DNA of 64,000 bases. Origin: Lentisphaeria bacterium UBA1791. Its GTDB lineage: Bacteria; Verrucomicrobiota; Lentisphaeria; Victivallales; Victivallaceae. Below, in pieces: positions 18,952 through 28,582 of this stretch. Within the stretch, counting starts at the first letter, position 1, and every line of letters begins with the position of its first letter. The position numbers were made by a program, and so were the translations under genes. Location: contig DCFZ01000055.1 in assembly GCA_002314455.1 (NCBI GenBank), positions 6,872-70,871 on the forward strand. The letters run 5' to 3'. The notes beneath the pieces were generated by a model. The model was not told where the DNA came from, searched no databases, and saw only the letters and a list, made by a program, of their open reading frames with translations.

Positions 18952-19875
18952 ATGAAATTACTGATCTGGTCAACTGGCATCGTTGCGGCGCTTGCGGGCG
19001 CCCCGCTTTTGCCCGGCATCGTCAACCGCGTCAAGGCGTTTTTTGCCGGACGCAAAGGGCCCAGCGTCTTTCAGCTCTATTTTGATCTGGCGAAATTATC
19101 GCGCAAAGCGCCCGTTTACAGCACGACGACGAGCTGGGTTTTCCGCATCGCGCCCGTCGTCAACTGCGCGGCGGTAATCGGCGCGTTGTTGCTCTTGCCG
19201 ATCGCGGGCAAAGCGTCGCTTTTCGGCTTTGCCGGAGATGTGGTGCTGATGCTTTATGTCTGCGGGCTTGGACGGCTCTTTACCGTGCTCGGTGCGTTGG
19301 ATACGGGGTCGAGCTTTGAAGGCATGGGCAGCAGCAGGGAATGCCAGTTTGCGATCCTTTCCGAGGGGGCGATCCTCGCGGTGTTCGGCGCATTGATCTT
19401 GCTGACGCATCGCGTTTCGCTCTCGGGTATCCTCGCGCAGATGAGTTTGCATTTGTGGAGCGTGGACGGTACCGCGCTCATCCTCGTCGGCATCGGATTT
19501 TTCATCGTTATCCTCGCTGAATGTTGCCGGGTACCGGTCGACGACCCCGACACGCACTTGGAATTGACGATGATCCACGAAGCGATGATCCTCGACAACA
19601 GCGGCGCCGATCTCGCGCTGATCCACTACGCGGCGGCGCTCAAGATGTGGGTTTTGCTGTTGATCGAAATTTTGTTGATCTGCCCGAAATTCGGCGGCGG
19701 CGCATGGGGGCAACTCGCCGGCGAGATCCTCTGTGTTATGCTCGGCGCGGCGGTGATCGGCGCCGTCGAATCGGTGATGGCGCGCTACCGTTTCCGCAAA
19801 GTGCCGCAACTTTTGTCCAGTGCGATCGGCATGGGGTTGCTCGCCGTCGTGTTGCTGATTTTGTTTCAAGCGTGA
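18952..19875 (+). CDS. HyfC/EchB/NuoH-like membrane subunit
   Basis: A 307-residue membrane protein with about eight helices that anchors the peripheral arm of group-4 hydrogenases and complex I. Diagnostic segments: GRKGPSVFQLYFDLAKL near residue 40 and the E-C-C-R-VPVDDPDTHLELTMIHEAMIL block near 190-210, which forms part of the quinone-site-like cavity. A strong AAGGAGG site precedes ATG 18952. In this family the subunit contacts the large catalytic-like subunit and the antiporter subunits. Confidence 0.92.
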   Translation: MKLLIWSTGIVAALAGAPLLPGIVNRVKAFFAGRKGPSVFQLYFDLAKLSRKAPVYSTTTSWVFRIAPVVNCAAVIGALLLLPIAGKASLFGFAGDVVLMLYVCGLGRLFTVLGALDTGSSFEGMGSSRECQFAILSEGAILAVFGALILLTHRVSLSGILAQMSLHLWSVDGTALILVGIGFFIVILAECCRVPVDDPDTHLELTMIHEAMILDNSGADLALIHYAAALKMWVLLLIEILLICPKFGGGAWGQLAGEILCVMLGAAVIGAVESVMARYRFRKVPQLLSSAIGMGLLAVVLLILFQA

Positions 19876-19884
19876 GGAGTGTTT

Positions 19885-20562
19885 ATGACTGCATTGACGG
19901 AAATTTTACTGGCGTTGCTGTTGGTGACCGACCTTTCACTCGCGGTCGCCAGCCGTTTGCTTCACTCGATCAAGATCGTGGCGTTGCAGGGGTGGATCAT
20001 CGGACTTTTCCCGCTTGCCGCATGGTGCTGGCGCGACGGTATGCCGCGCGTTTCGTTTTATCTGATCGTCGCGGTGACGTTGCTCGTCAAGGCGATTCTG
20101 TTGCCGGCGATGCTCCGCCGGGCGATGTACAAAGCCGAGGTGAAACGCGAATTGGAACCGCTGGTCGGATATTCGCTTTCGTGCGTGATCGTGCTGGCGG
20201 CGATGGGAATGGCGTTCTGGTTCTGCCGCTACCATATTGCGTTGCCAAATGAAGTGCCGGCGCTTTGTCTGCCGGCGGCGTTGAGCACGATTTTTACCGG
20301 GCTTTTCATCATCATCGCCCGGCGCAAGGCGATCACGCAGGTGATCGGATTTCTGATCTTTGAAAACGGCATCACCGCCTTCGGGCTCGGGATGATGCTC
20401 GAATACGGCATCCTCGTCGAACTCGGGATCTTGCTCGACGTTTTCGTGCTCGTTTTCATTATGGGGATCGCGCTGTTTCACATCAACCGCGAATTCGCCC
20501 ACATCGACGCCGATCAGTTGCATTTTTTGCGGGATGATGAAAAAGAAAGAGGTGCAAAATGA
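19885..20562 (+). CDS. HyfE-like membrane subunit
   Basis: A 225-residue, strongly hydrophobic protein with about seven helices, resembling hydrogenase-4 component E (a NuoK-like fold fused to extra helices). FLIFENGITAFGLGMMLEYG near residue 165 carries the acidic membrane residue typical of NuoK relatives. I prefer ATG 19885 because GAGGA (19874-19878) is correctly spaced for it. The stop overlaps the next start (ATGA). Confidence 0.85.
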   Translation: MTALTEILLALLLVTDLSLAVASRLLHSIKIVALQGWIIGLFPLAAWCWRDGMPRVSFYLIVAVTLLVKAILLPAMLRRAMYKAEVKRELEPLVGYSLSCVIVLAAMGMAFWFCRYHIALPNEVPALCLPAALSTIFTGLFIIIARRKAITQVIGFLIFENGITAFGLGMMLEYGILVELGILLDVFVLVFIMGIALFHINREFAHIDADQLHFLRDDEKERGAK

Positions 20563-21977
20563 TGCCGTTGTTGTTGATCGCGTTGCCGCTTGCCGGCGCC
20601 GTCGTTTGTTTTGTTTTGAAGCTCGCGGAAAAGCCGGCAAGAGTCTGTTTGCTTGGCGTTTCCGCATTGGAAACACTGCTTGCGGCGCTGATGCTGTTTT
20701 CCCCGATCGCGGGGATCCGTCATTCAATCTGCCCCGACTGGATCGGCTGTGATTCTGTGAGCGCGCTCTTTTTGTGGGTCACGATTTTGCTCTTTTTCCT
20801 GGTGTCGCTGCACCTCTGCGCGTGGCTGCCGGCGGAGTTGCACTTCGGCGAAGAGGGCGAAACGCAAAAGCTGCACATCTTTTTCAGTTGCCTTTGCGCG
20901 TTTCTCGGCACGATGGTGCTGGTCATGCTGTCGCGCAATTTCGGGCTTCTCTGGGTCGCGGTCGAAGCGACGACGCTCGTCAGCGCGCCGCTGATCCTTT
21001 TTCACCGCGGACGGCGTTCGCTCGAAGCGATGTGGAAGTACCTTTTGATCTGCTCGGTCGGCATCGGACTTGCCCTTTTCGGCACGATGCTGCTCGCCGT
21101 CGCATCCCGTGCGACGCACGCTGAACTTGACATGGCAAAACTTCTGAATTGTCGCGACGCGATCGATCCCGCGTGGTACCGCGCCGCATTCATTCTGATC
21201 CTTGCGGGCTACGGCACCAAGATGGGGCTTGCGCCTTTCCACACGTGGTTGCCGGATGCGCACAGCGAAGCGCCGGGGGTGGTCTCGGCGTTGCTTTCGG
21301 GCGCATTGCTCAACTGCTCGCTCCTCGGCATCGTCCGCGTGGCGTCCGTTGCGCCGGGCGCGGAAGTGAAGATCGTTTCTCACTTGCTGATTTTGCTCGG
21401 TATCGTTTCCCTCGTCGTCGCCGCGATTTTCATCGTGCGGCAACGCGACTTCAAACGCATGCTCGCCTATTCGAGCGTCGAACACATGGGGTTGCTCGCC
21501 ATTTTCGTCGGGGCAGGGGCGTTTAAGCTTGGCATCATTCATCTTTTCGGCCACTCGCTGATCAAGATGGCGCTCTTTCTCGTCGCCGGAAATATTCTGC
21601 TCGGTTGCGGTACGCGGCAGATCCCGTTGCTCGGCGGATTGCTGAAAGATATGCCGCGCAATGCCAGACTTTGGATCGCGGGTATCCTGTTTGCCTGCGG
21701 CGTGCCGCCGTCGCCGCTGTTTGTGACCGAATTCGCGTTGATCTGCCGCTTGAACATCGCCTTGTCGGCGACCGTTGTCGCGTTGCTCTTTATCATCTTT
21801 GCCGGTATGACCTATGCGACGCTCAAGATGACGGCGGGGCCGTCGGGCGAGGCGACGCCGCCAAGTGAACGCGCCGCCGCCGCGGAAAAATTATGGTACG
21901 TCCCCCTTGCGGCGCTGATGCTCTGCACGATGATCGGGATCTTTTACTTGTATCTGATTGCGGGAGGTGCCCGATGA
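20559..21977 (+). CDS. HyfF/NuoN-like antiporter subunit
   Basis: A second proton-antiporter-family protein, 472 residues, about 14 helices. Conserved features: AVEATTLVSAPLI with the helix-5 Glu, YGTKMGLAPFHTWLPDAHSEAPGVVSALLSG with the conserved Lys and His, RQRDFKRMLAYSSVEHMG, and HLFGHSLIKMALFLVAG. Two antiporter subunits in one operon suggest more than one ion channel in the complex. The stop overlaps the start of the large-subunit gene. Confidence 0.9.
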   Translation: MMPLLLIALPLAGAVVCFVLKLAEKPARVCLLGVSALETLLAALMLFSPIAGIRHSICPDWIGCDSVSALFLWVTILLFFLVSLHLCAWLPAELHFGEEGETQKLHIFFSCLCAFLGTMVLVMLSRNFGLLWVAVEATTLVSAPLILFHRGRRSLEAMWKYLLICSVGIGLALFGTMLLAVASRATHAELDMAKLLNCRDAIDPAWYRAAFILILAGYGTKMGLAPFHTWLPDAHSEAPGVVSALLSGALLNCSLLGIVRVASVAPGAEVKIVSHLLILLGIVSLVVAAIFIVRQRDFKRMLAYSSVEHMGLLAIFVGAGAFKLGIIHLFGHSLIKMALFLVAGNILLGCGTRQIPLLGGLLKDMPRNARLWIAGILFACGVPPSPLFVTEFALICRLNIALSATVVALLFIIFAGMTYATLKMTAGPSGEATPPSERAAAAEKLWYVPLAALMLCTMIGIFYLYLIAGGAR

Positions 21978-23437
21978 TGGATTTTCTTATGCTTGACAAC
22001 GGTGCCGCCTGCGCCGTGAATGCGATTCCCTGTGTGGAAATGGCGGAATTCCGCGCCGCGTTGATCGACGGCGTCACCAAACAGAATTGCCGCGTCAGCG
22101 CGTTCTGCGCGTTGGATATCAATTCGGAAAAACGGCTTCTTGCCGTTCTGCTCGATTCCGCGCTGAAGAAGTTGAAACTGCTTTCGTCAAAGGTTGGAAC
22201 TGCTTATCCTGCATTGACTTGCGATGCACCGGCGTTCCACTGGTTCGAGCGGGAAATTTGGGAAGAACACAAGATTTTGCCCGAGGGGCATCGGTGGCTC
22301 AAGCCGATTCGTTTCTCGGCGCCCGATGCGGAGATCGGCGTCACCGATTACTTTACGCTCCAGGGAGAGGCGGCGCACGAAGTCGCGGTCGGCCCCGTCC
22401 ACGCCGGCGTGATCGAACCGGGGCACTTCCGCTTTCAATGCATGGGCGAAGACGTCCATTTCCTTGAAATCGAGCTCGGGTATCAGTGCCGCGGCGTGGA
22501 AAAACTTCTTTCCGGCGGTCCCGACGTCAAAACGCTCCATCTGATCGAAACGGCGGCGGGTGACAGCTCCATCGCCGCCGCGCTCAATTACTGCGCCATC
22601 GCCGAAACGATGAACCACGTTGAAGTGCCGCCGCGCGCGGTCGCGTTGCGCACATTGGCACTGGAATTGGAGCGTATCGCCAATCACATCGGCGACCTCG
22701 GCGCGCTGGCGGGCGACGTCGCCTTTTTGCCGACGAGTTCCTTTTGCGGACGCATCCGCGGCGACTTCCTCAATATGACGGCGAAACTTTGCGGCAACCG
22801 CTTCGGCAGAAATTTCGTCATTCCGGGCGGTGTCCGCTTCGATCTTGATGATGCGGGAATTGCCGAGTTGCAGAAAAAGGTTTTGCAGGGCGAAAAAGAG
22901 TTGTTTCACGCGCTCGGCTTGATGTTCGATGCGCCGAGCGTCCTCGACCGGTTGGAAAATACCGGTGTCGTCACCGCCGAAACGGCGCGCGAGATCGGCA
23001 TGGTCGGCGTCGCCGCTCGCGCAAGCGGCGTCGCACTCGACGTGCGGCGCGATTTAAATTGCGATGACTTTATCCCCGAAACCGTCCGGGGTGGCGACGT
23101 TTTGTCGCGCGCTTTGGTGCGCAAAAAAGAACTCGTGCACTCGCTTGACGTGGTTAAACGCCTCTTGGCGGAACTGCCGTCGGGCGAAGTGCAAACGCCT
23201 TGTCCTGCGACGCTGACGGCTTCGACGCTCGGCATTCATCTGGTGGAAGCGTGGCGCGGCGAATTGTGCCATTTGGTGTTGACGGACGAAAACGGCAAAA
23301 TCCGTTACGTCAAGATCGTCGATCCCTCGTTTCACAACTGGTTCGGCTTGGCGATGGCGTTGCGCGGTCAGCAGATTTCCGATTTTCCGATCTGCAACAA
23401 GAGTTTTAATCTGTCCTATTGCGGACACGATCTTTAG
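21974..23437 (+). CDS. Ehr-type large subunit (NuoCD/HyfG-like) lacking Ni-site cysteines
   Basis: A 487-residue protein: a NuoC-like N-terminal ~130 residues, then a group-4 hydrogenase large-subunit/NuoD domain. The fold is clear (GPVHAGVIEPGHFRFQ, QCRGVEKLL at ~171-179, IDP-like ending). In NiFe hydrogenases two CxxC motifs bind the metal. Here the first position reads LIETAAGDSS (190-199) and the C-terminal one reads VDPSFHNW (449-456), so all four cysteines are absent. It should not bind Ni-Fe or make H2. This is the mark of energy-converting hydrogenase-related (Ehr) complexes, whose electron donors and function are mostly unknown. Confidence 0.88.
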   Translation: MMDFLMLDNGAACAVNAIPCVEMAEFRAALIDGVTKQNCRVSAFCALDINSEKRLLAVLLDSALKKLKLLSSKVGTAYPALTCDAPAFHWFEREIWEEHKILPEGHRWLKPIRFSAPDAEIGVTDYFTLQGEAAHEVAVGPVHAGVIEPGHFRFQCMGEDVHFLEIELGYQCRGVEKLLSGGPDVKTLHLIETAAGDSSIAAALNYCAIAETMNHVEVPPRAVALRTLALELERIANHIGDLGALAGDVAFLPTSSFCGRIRGDFLNMTAKLCGNRFGRNFVIPGGVRFDLDDAGIAELQKKVLQGEKELFHALGLMFDAPSVLDRLENTGVVTAETAREIGMVGVAARASGVALDVRRDLNCDDFIPETVRGGDVLSRALVRKKELVHSLDVVKRLLAELPSGEVQTPCPATLTASTLGIHLVEAWRGELCHLVLTDENGKIRYVKIVDPSFHNWFGLAMALRGQQISDFPICNKSFNLSYCGHDL

Positions 23438-23451
23438 AGTGAGGTGACGCG

Positions 23452-24186
23452 ATGTTTGAGATGCTCAAAGCCCGCTTCTTTCAAGGCTACCGTACGGGGA
23501 AATTCCCGCCGGCGGCGCCGAATCTGCCCGATCACTTCTGCGGCCGTCCGCAAGTCGAAGCTCATGCCGATATTGAAGCTGCGCGCGCGCTTTGCCCGAC
23601 GCATGCGTGGTGCGAAAAAGCGGGCGCGCCCGCGATCGATACGGGGAAGTGTATTTTCTGCGGCAAGTGCGCCGCTTGCGGCGTAACGTTCACCAGAGAA
23701 TACCGCATGGCGGCGATGACGCGCGAAAAACTTTTCGCCGACGCTTCGCCTTATACGCCCGAGGAACAGCTTGACCGCGGCATCCGAAAAATGTGCGGGC
23801 ATTCGCTTAAAATACGGCAGGTTTCCGCCGGCGGATGCGCCGCGTGCGAATTGGATTTCAACGTGCTCAACACCCTTGCGTGGGATATGGGGCGTTTCGG
23901 GATCCAGGCCGTTGCGTCGCCGCGTCACGCCGATGCGATCCTGGTGACGGGGCCCGTTTCGCGCAATATGCTTTTGGCGTTGAAAAAGACCTACGAAGCG
24001 ATGCCGAAGCCTTGCTGGGTGATCGCATCCGGCGCGTGCGCTGTTTCGGGCGGCATCTATGCGGAAAGCCCCGACGTCGCGGGGCCGGTCGACAAAATTT
24101 TGCCCGTCGACCTCTACGTACCCGGCTGTCCGCCGCACCCCGCCGTGTTGCTCGAGGCGCTGTTGCGCTTCATCGGGCGGATGTAG
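23452..24186 (+). CDS. NuoB/HyfI-like iron-sulfur small subunit with N-terminal ferredoxin-like region
   Basis: A 244-residue electron-transfer subunit. The C-terminal two thirds match NuoB/HyfI: GGCAACELD (two Cys), GACAVSGG and VPGCPPHP supply the four ligands of the membrane-proximal 4Fe-4S cluster. The N-terminal ~85 residues contain CIFCGKCAACG plus an upstream CP, enough for one more 4Fe-4S cluster, so the separate HyfH/NuoI ferredoxin subunit seems replaced by this short fused part. It is the last gene of the operon; no accessory maturation gene is present. Confidence 0.88.
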   Translation: MFEMLKARFFQGYRTGKFPPAAPNLPDHFCGRPQVEAHADIEAARALCPTHAWCEKAGAPAIDTGKCIFCGKCAACGVTFTREYRMAAMTREKLFADASPYTPEEQLDRGIRKMCGHSLKIRQVSAGGCAACELDFNVLNTLAWDMGRFGIQAVASPRHADAILVTGPVSRNMLLALKKTYEAMPKPCWVIASGACAVSGGIYAESPDVAGPVDKILPVDLYVPGCPPHPAVLLEALLRFIGRM

Positions 24187-24675
24187 ATCGCGGATGTTCT
24201 GCCCGGAATGCGCCGGGCGATGCGTGGTAATAGGCGAAAAAACTGCGGTAAAAGACGGAATAGGTTTTGAATCCGCACTGCCAGGCAACTTCCTGAATTG
24301 AAAGTTGCGTCTGCTTCAGGAGTTCCGCCGCCGCGCGCATGCGTACCTTGGTAAGACAACTTTGCAGCGTCATGCCGGTTTCCTTGCGGAATGTGCGGGA
24401 AAGGTGTTCGCGGGAAACGTTGAAGCGTCGCGCCAGCGTCGTGGAATCGAGCGGATTCCGGTATTCGACGTCGATGATGCTCTGCGCCCGGCGGGGCAGC
24501 GTGCCGGATTGATCCGACCGCTCTTCTTCGCTTGGCGAGCACAGCAACCGGAGTGCCGAGAGCGCAAGTTCCGCCCCCTCCAGCGGCGAAAGAAACCGCA
24601 CCTGCCGCTTTTTGCCTTGAAAGGAAAAGAGTTTCCGCACCAATTCCCCGTCCAGCGGGACATCGTAAAGATAGC
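24170..24675 (-). pseudogene. AraC-family regulator, 5' end missing
   Basis: The C-terminal double helix-turn-helix is complete and typical: LARRFNVSREHLSRTFRKETG, then IQEVAWQCGFKTYSVFYRSF and the closing SPGAFR. In front of it only ~60 residues of the sensor part remain before the frame runs into sequence that is the antisense of a GH31 gene. The open frame continues to 24958, but that extension is shadow. The gene therefore lost its N-terminal domain, start codon and promoter. It overlaps the small-subunit gene tail-to-tail by 17 bp. Confidence 0.7.
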
Positions 24676-24683
24676 CGAAACGT

Positions 24684-26164
24684 GGATGGATTGGCAGCAG
24701 GGCGACACGACGCCGATGAAAGATCTCGACACGCTGCCGTGGCTCAACCAGCTCCATTGGGAGGATCGGATCGGTCGAAAGGATCACAAACGACCGCTCA
24801 TTTTCAGCCGCTTCGGCGGGCTCGGGGCAGGGCGTTACGCGGTCGGCTTTTCCGGCGACACGTGGTCGAGCTGGGCGTCGCTCGCCTTGCAGGGCAAATT
24901 CACGGCGACCGCCGCCAACGTGCTCTTTGGCTACTGGAGTCACGACATCGGGGGGCATCTCAACAAGGAATCGCTCGCGCCGGAACTTTATTTACGCTGG
25001 ATCCAGTACGGCGTCTTTTCGCCTGTTGTGCGCACGCACACTTCCAAAGATCCGTTGCAGGAAAGGCGCGTCTGGCTCGCTCCGGAACCCTACCGCACGG
25101 AAATGATTTCGGCGTTGAAGCTCCGCTACGAACTTGCGCCCTATATTTACAGCGAAATGGAATACGCAACCCATAGCGCGGTGAGCTTGTGTCACCCGCT
25201 TTATTACGAATTTCCGGAAGATTCCCAACTTTACCGTCATCAGGACGAATACTTTTTCGGGCGTTCGCTCATCGCCGCGCCGGTGACTTCCCCCGCCGAC
25301 GAGACGACGCAACTTGCGAAACGGAGCGTCTATCTGCCAGGGGGCGAATGGTATGACGTCGTCGCGCAACGCATCGAAAAAGGCGGCAAAATGCTCCGCC
25401 ACGAATATCTCTTGAGCGAAACGCCGCTTTTCGCGCTGCCCGGGAGCATCGTACCCGGGACGTTTGACACCGATCACCTCGGCGGCAAGTGTTTGAAAAA
25501 TCTTCTTTTGACCGTATATCCCGGGGACAACGGGAAATATTCTCTCTATGAAGACGATGGCATAAGCGACCGTTTCCAAAAGGGCGAATTCATCCATATC
25601 AATCTTGCGCAGACAAGCAAGGATCGCCGCCGCACGTTGACGGTTGCCGCGCGGCAGGGCGACTGCGACGGCTTTGTCGCCAAACGGGAGCTTCAGGTGC
25701 GTTTCCCCGGCAGTCGTCCTCCCCGGGAAGTGCGTTGCAACGGCAAAAAACTTGAGTTCGGCAAGTCGTGGAGCTACCGCGGCGCCGAGGCGACCGTGGT
25801 GGTGCGCCTCTCCCGTTTCGACCTCGACCGCAAAAATGTGATCGATCTGATCTACGCGGACGACGCATTTTACGTCGGCAACATCGCGCCCGTTTTCCGG
25901 CGGCTCGCGGAGCTCTCGGCGATCGAACGCTCGATGTGCAGCCATTCGCGCTTGGCGGCGGAATTGGAATCGTGGGGATTTCTGCTTTCGCGCAATCCCG
26001 GACTGCTTGCGGAATTTGAACTTCTCGTGATGCAAAAGCTCCCGGAAATGCGCCGCGGCATTTTGAAAGAAGCCGCCCGTTTCAAGGGCAAGGCTCCGTG
26101 GGTCAACGTCAACGTCGCGCGCGTCGACGCGCTCGTCAGGTCGATCCGGGAATTTTTGCGCTGA
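24684..26164 (+). pseudogene. glycoside hydrolase family 31, N-terminal half missing
   Basis: The remaining ~490 residues begin abruptly at WMDWQQGD and continue as a normal GH31 alpha-glucosidase/xylosidase C-terminal half: SRFGGLGAGRYAVGFSGDT with the acid/base region, YWSHDIGGH, FSPVVRTHTSKDP, then the PLYYEFP and LPGGEWYD beta-domain motifs. The catalytic nucleophile region and the whole N-terminal sandwich are absent. No start codon with a ribosome site is present at the junction. The last ~100 residues are not recognised. It is divergent from the AraC remnant and joined to it at about 24675-24685. Confidence 0.75.
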
Positions 26165-26188
26165 AGTTCGTCTGCCGTCTTTTTTTGC

Positions 26189-26217
26189 TTGCGGAAACGG
26201 GAAAAGTGCGCTATATT
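26189..26217 (+). promoter_or_regulatory. promoter of argG
   Basis: TTGCGG (26189-26194), 17 bp, TATATT (26212-26217), some 50 bp before the argG start. Confidence 0.75.
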
Positions 26218-26269
26218 ATACAACTGTAACGAAACTTTGCGCAAGGTGCGCGGAAATGGAGTTTTTATC

Positions 26270-27472
26270 ATGAAAATCGTCGTCGCTTATTCCGGCGGGC
26301 TTGACACCAGCGTGATCGTCAAGTGGGTCAAAGAAACGTACAAAGCTGAAGTTATCTGCTACTGTGCCGACGTGGGCCAGCAGGAGGAACTCGATGGCCT
26401 TGAAGCCAAGGCGATCGCCACCGGCGCGAGCAAGTGCATCATCGACGACCTCAACGAAGAATTCGCCCGCGATTTCATTTTCCCGATGCTCCAGGGCGAA
26501 GCGATCTACGAAAACAACTATCTGCTCGGCACTTCCATCGCGCGTCCTTTGATCGCGAAGCGTTTGGTCGAAGTTGCCAAGGCCGAAGGCGCCGACGCGA
26601 TCTGCCACGGCGCGACCGGCAAGGGCAACGATCAGGTGCGCTTTGAGTTGAACGCCAATGCGATCGATCCCTCGATCAAAGTCATCGCCGCGTGGCGCGA
26701 TCCCAACTGGCACTTCACCGGCCGTCTCGATATGATCGAGTACGCCAAAAAGAACAACATTCCGGTCAGCGTTTCGGCGAAAAAGCCCTACAGTATGGAT
26801 CGCAATTTGCTGCACATCAGCTTTGAGGGCGGCATTCTCGAAGATCCGTGGAACGAGTTCCCCGAGGACATCGCCGTGATGACCAAACCGCTCTCGCAGG
26901 CGGCAAATGATCCCGAGGACGTCGTCATCACCTTTGAAAAGGGCATCCCGGTCAAGATCAACGGCAAGGAATACAGCCCCGCCAACATCATGCGTACGCT
27001 CAACGAGATGGGCAGCCGCCACGCGGTCGGCCGCATCGACATCGTCGAGAACCGCTTCGTCGGAATGAAAAGCCGCGGCGTCTACGAGACTCCCGCCGGC
27101 ACCATTTTGCAGGCGGCGCACCGCGGCCTCGAGGAGATCACCCTCGATCGCGAAGTGATGCACTTGCGCGACAGTTTGATCCCGCGCTATGCGGATATGA
27201 TCTACAACGGCTTCTGGTATGCGCCGGAGCGCGAAATGCTTCAGGTGATGATCACCGAAAGCCAGAAATTCGTCACCGGCGACGTCCGCGTCAAGCTCTA
27301 CAAGGGCGCTTGCCACGTCACCGGCCGCCGGAGCGTTTACAGCCTCTACGACGATGCGATCGCGAGCTTCGAGGGCGTCGACGCCTACGATCACAAGGAC
27401 GCCGCAGGCTTCATCAAATTGAACGCCTTGCGCCTCAAGGTGCTCGCGCGCAGCAAGCAGAAACGCTACTGA
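26270..27472 (+). CDS. argG: argininosuccinate synthase
   Basis: Joins citrulline and aspartate with ATP in arginine biosynthesis, 400 residues, the normal length. The ATP PP-loop is AYSGGLDTS (6-14). The citrulline/aspartate signatures follow: [39 protein letters not shown] and [25 protein letters not shown] 26270 sits behind its own promoter and the gene ends in a clear terminator, so it is transcribed alone. argJ is elsewhere in this window on the other strand. Confidence 0.98.
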   Translation: MKIVVAYSGGLDTSVIVKWVKETYKAEVICYCADVGQQEELDGLEAKAIATGASKCIIDDLNEEFARDFIFPMLQGEAIYENNYLLGTSIARPLIAKRLVEVAKAEGADAICHGATGKGNDQVRFELNANAIDPSIKVIAAWRDPNWHFTGRLDMIEYAKKNNIPVSVSAKKPYSMDRNLLHISFEGGILEDPWNEFPEDIAVMTKPLSQAANDPEDVVITFEKGIPVKINGKEYSPANIMRTLNEMGSRHAVGRIDIVENRFVGMKSRGVYETPAGTILQAAHRGLEEITLDREVMHLRDSLIPRYADMIYNGFWYAPEREMLQVMITESQKFVTGDVRVKLYKGACHVTGRRSVYSLYDDAIASFEGVDAYDHKDAAGFIKLNALRLKVLARSKQKRY

Positions 27473-27494
27473 TTCTTTTTCAGTTGCGACAAAG

Positions 27495-27538
27495 AGGCTT
27501 CGCCCGGGCGCTTCCTCGCCGGCGGAGCCTTTTTTTTT
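27495..27538 (+). terminator. Rho-independent terminator after argG
   Basis: Arms 27495-27504 and 27521-27530 pair over 10 bp with one wobble; eight or nine T follow. Confidence 0.85.
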
Positions 27539-27554
27539 GTGAAAGGACAATGCG

Positions 27555-28580
27555 ATGGCAAAAGTGACGATCGACCGCATCCGCAAAAGTTACGGCAAGG
27601 AAAATGTTTTGAACGATCTTTCCCTTGAAATCGCCGACGGCGATATCTTTTTTCTGCTCGGCGCATCGGGGTGCGGCAAATCGACCTTGTTGCGCATCCT
27701 CGCCGGTCTTTTGGAGCCCGATGCCGGTCACATCTCTTTTGACGGCGAAAAGATCGACGATCTGCCGCCGGAAAAACGGCAGAGTGCAATGGTCTTTCAG
27801 AACTACGCATTGTGGCCGCATATGACGGTGCGCGAAAACGTCGCGTTTGCGCTTCGCTGTGCCGGGAAAAAACGCGCCGAGATCGACGAGCGGGTGCGCG
27901 AAGTCTTATCGGGCGTTCAGCTGGAATCGCTTGCCGACCGCCGCATCGGCGCGCTTTCCGGCGGTCAGCAACAGCGCGTCGCGCTGGCGCGCGCGCTCGC
28001 CGTCAAGCCGAAACTTCTGCTGCTTGACGAACCTTTATCCAACTTGGATGCACGCTTACGCGAGACGATGCGCGGCGAGATACGGGCGATCTGCCGTCGC
28101 GAAAAGTTAACCGCGCTCTATGTGACGCACGACCGGCAGGAGGCGTTCAGCATCGGCGATAAGGTCGCGTGGATGGATCACGGCGTCATTCTTCAGGAGG
28201 GGACGCCGACGCAACTTTATTACCAGCCCGTCAACTGCGCGTGCGCTGAATTTTTCGGCGACGTCAATTTTCTCGCCGGTCGCCGGACGGGGCAGAATTG
28301 GGAAACGCCCTTCGGCGCGTTTGCGCTCGCGGGCGGCGCGCCCGACGCCGAAGTCGCGATGATCCGCCCGGAAATGATCCATCTCGTCGATGAAAATATG
28401 GGCTTTGCGGTGCGCGTCGTCGACGTGATTTTTCTCGGTGAAAACCAATTGTTGCGCGTCGAGACGGAAAAAGGCGGCGTCTCGCTGACCATCCGCCGTT
28501 GCGGCGGCGTAATCCCCCGCGTCGGCGATCGTCTGACCGTCAATTTTGAAGCCGGGCAACTGCTGGCGATGGCAAAGTAG
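27555..28580 (+). CDS. ABC transporter ATP-binding protein, Fe(3+)/putrescine type
   Basis: ATPase of a periplasmic-binding-protein-dependent importer, 341 residues. Walker A GASGCGKST (36-44), Q-loop FQNYALWPHM, signature LSGGQQQRVALARAL, Walker B LLLLDEPLSNLD, and the switch His in THDRQEA. A TOBE-like C-terminal domain of ~100 residues is present, as in FbpC/PotA/MalK subfamilies. It is followed 2 bp later by the binding protein and then the permease. The type of permease downstream points to ferric iron, but another small anion or metal complex cannot be excluded. Confidence 0.92.
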   Translation: MAKVTIDRIRKSYGKENVLNDLSLEIADGDIFFLLGASGCGKSTLLRILAGLLEPDAGHISFDGEKIDDLPPEKRQSAMVFQNYALWPHMTVRENVAFALRCAGKKRAEIDERVREVLSGVQLESLADRRIGALSGGQQQRVALARALAVKPKLLLLDEPLSNLDARLRETMRGEIRAICRREKLTALYVTHDRQEAFSIGDKVAWMDHGVILQEGTPTQLYYQPVNCACAEFFGDVNFLAGRRTGQNWETPFGAFALAGGAPDAEVAMIRPEMIHLVDENMGFAVRVVDVIFLGENQLLRVETEKGGVSLTIRRCGGVIPRVGDRLTVNFEAGQLLAMAK

Positions 28581-28582
28581 CG

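Noticed and set aside
24676..24958. Full-length AraC open frame
   Set aside because: This part is the exact antisense of conserved GH31 motifs, so it is not regulator sequence.
26216..27586. 456-codon open frame antisense to argG
   Set aside because: Shadow of a strongly conserved gene; it also runs through the argG promoter and terminator.
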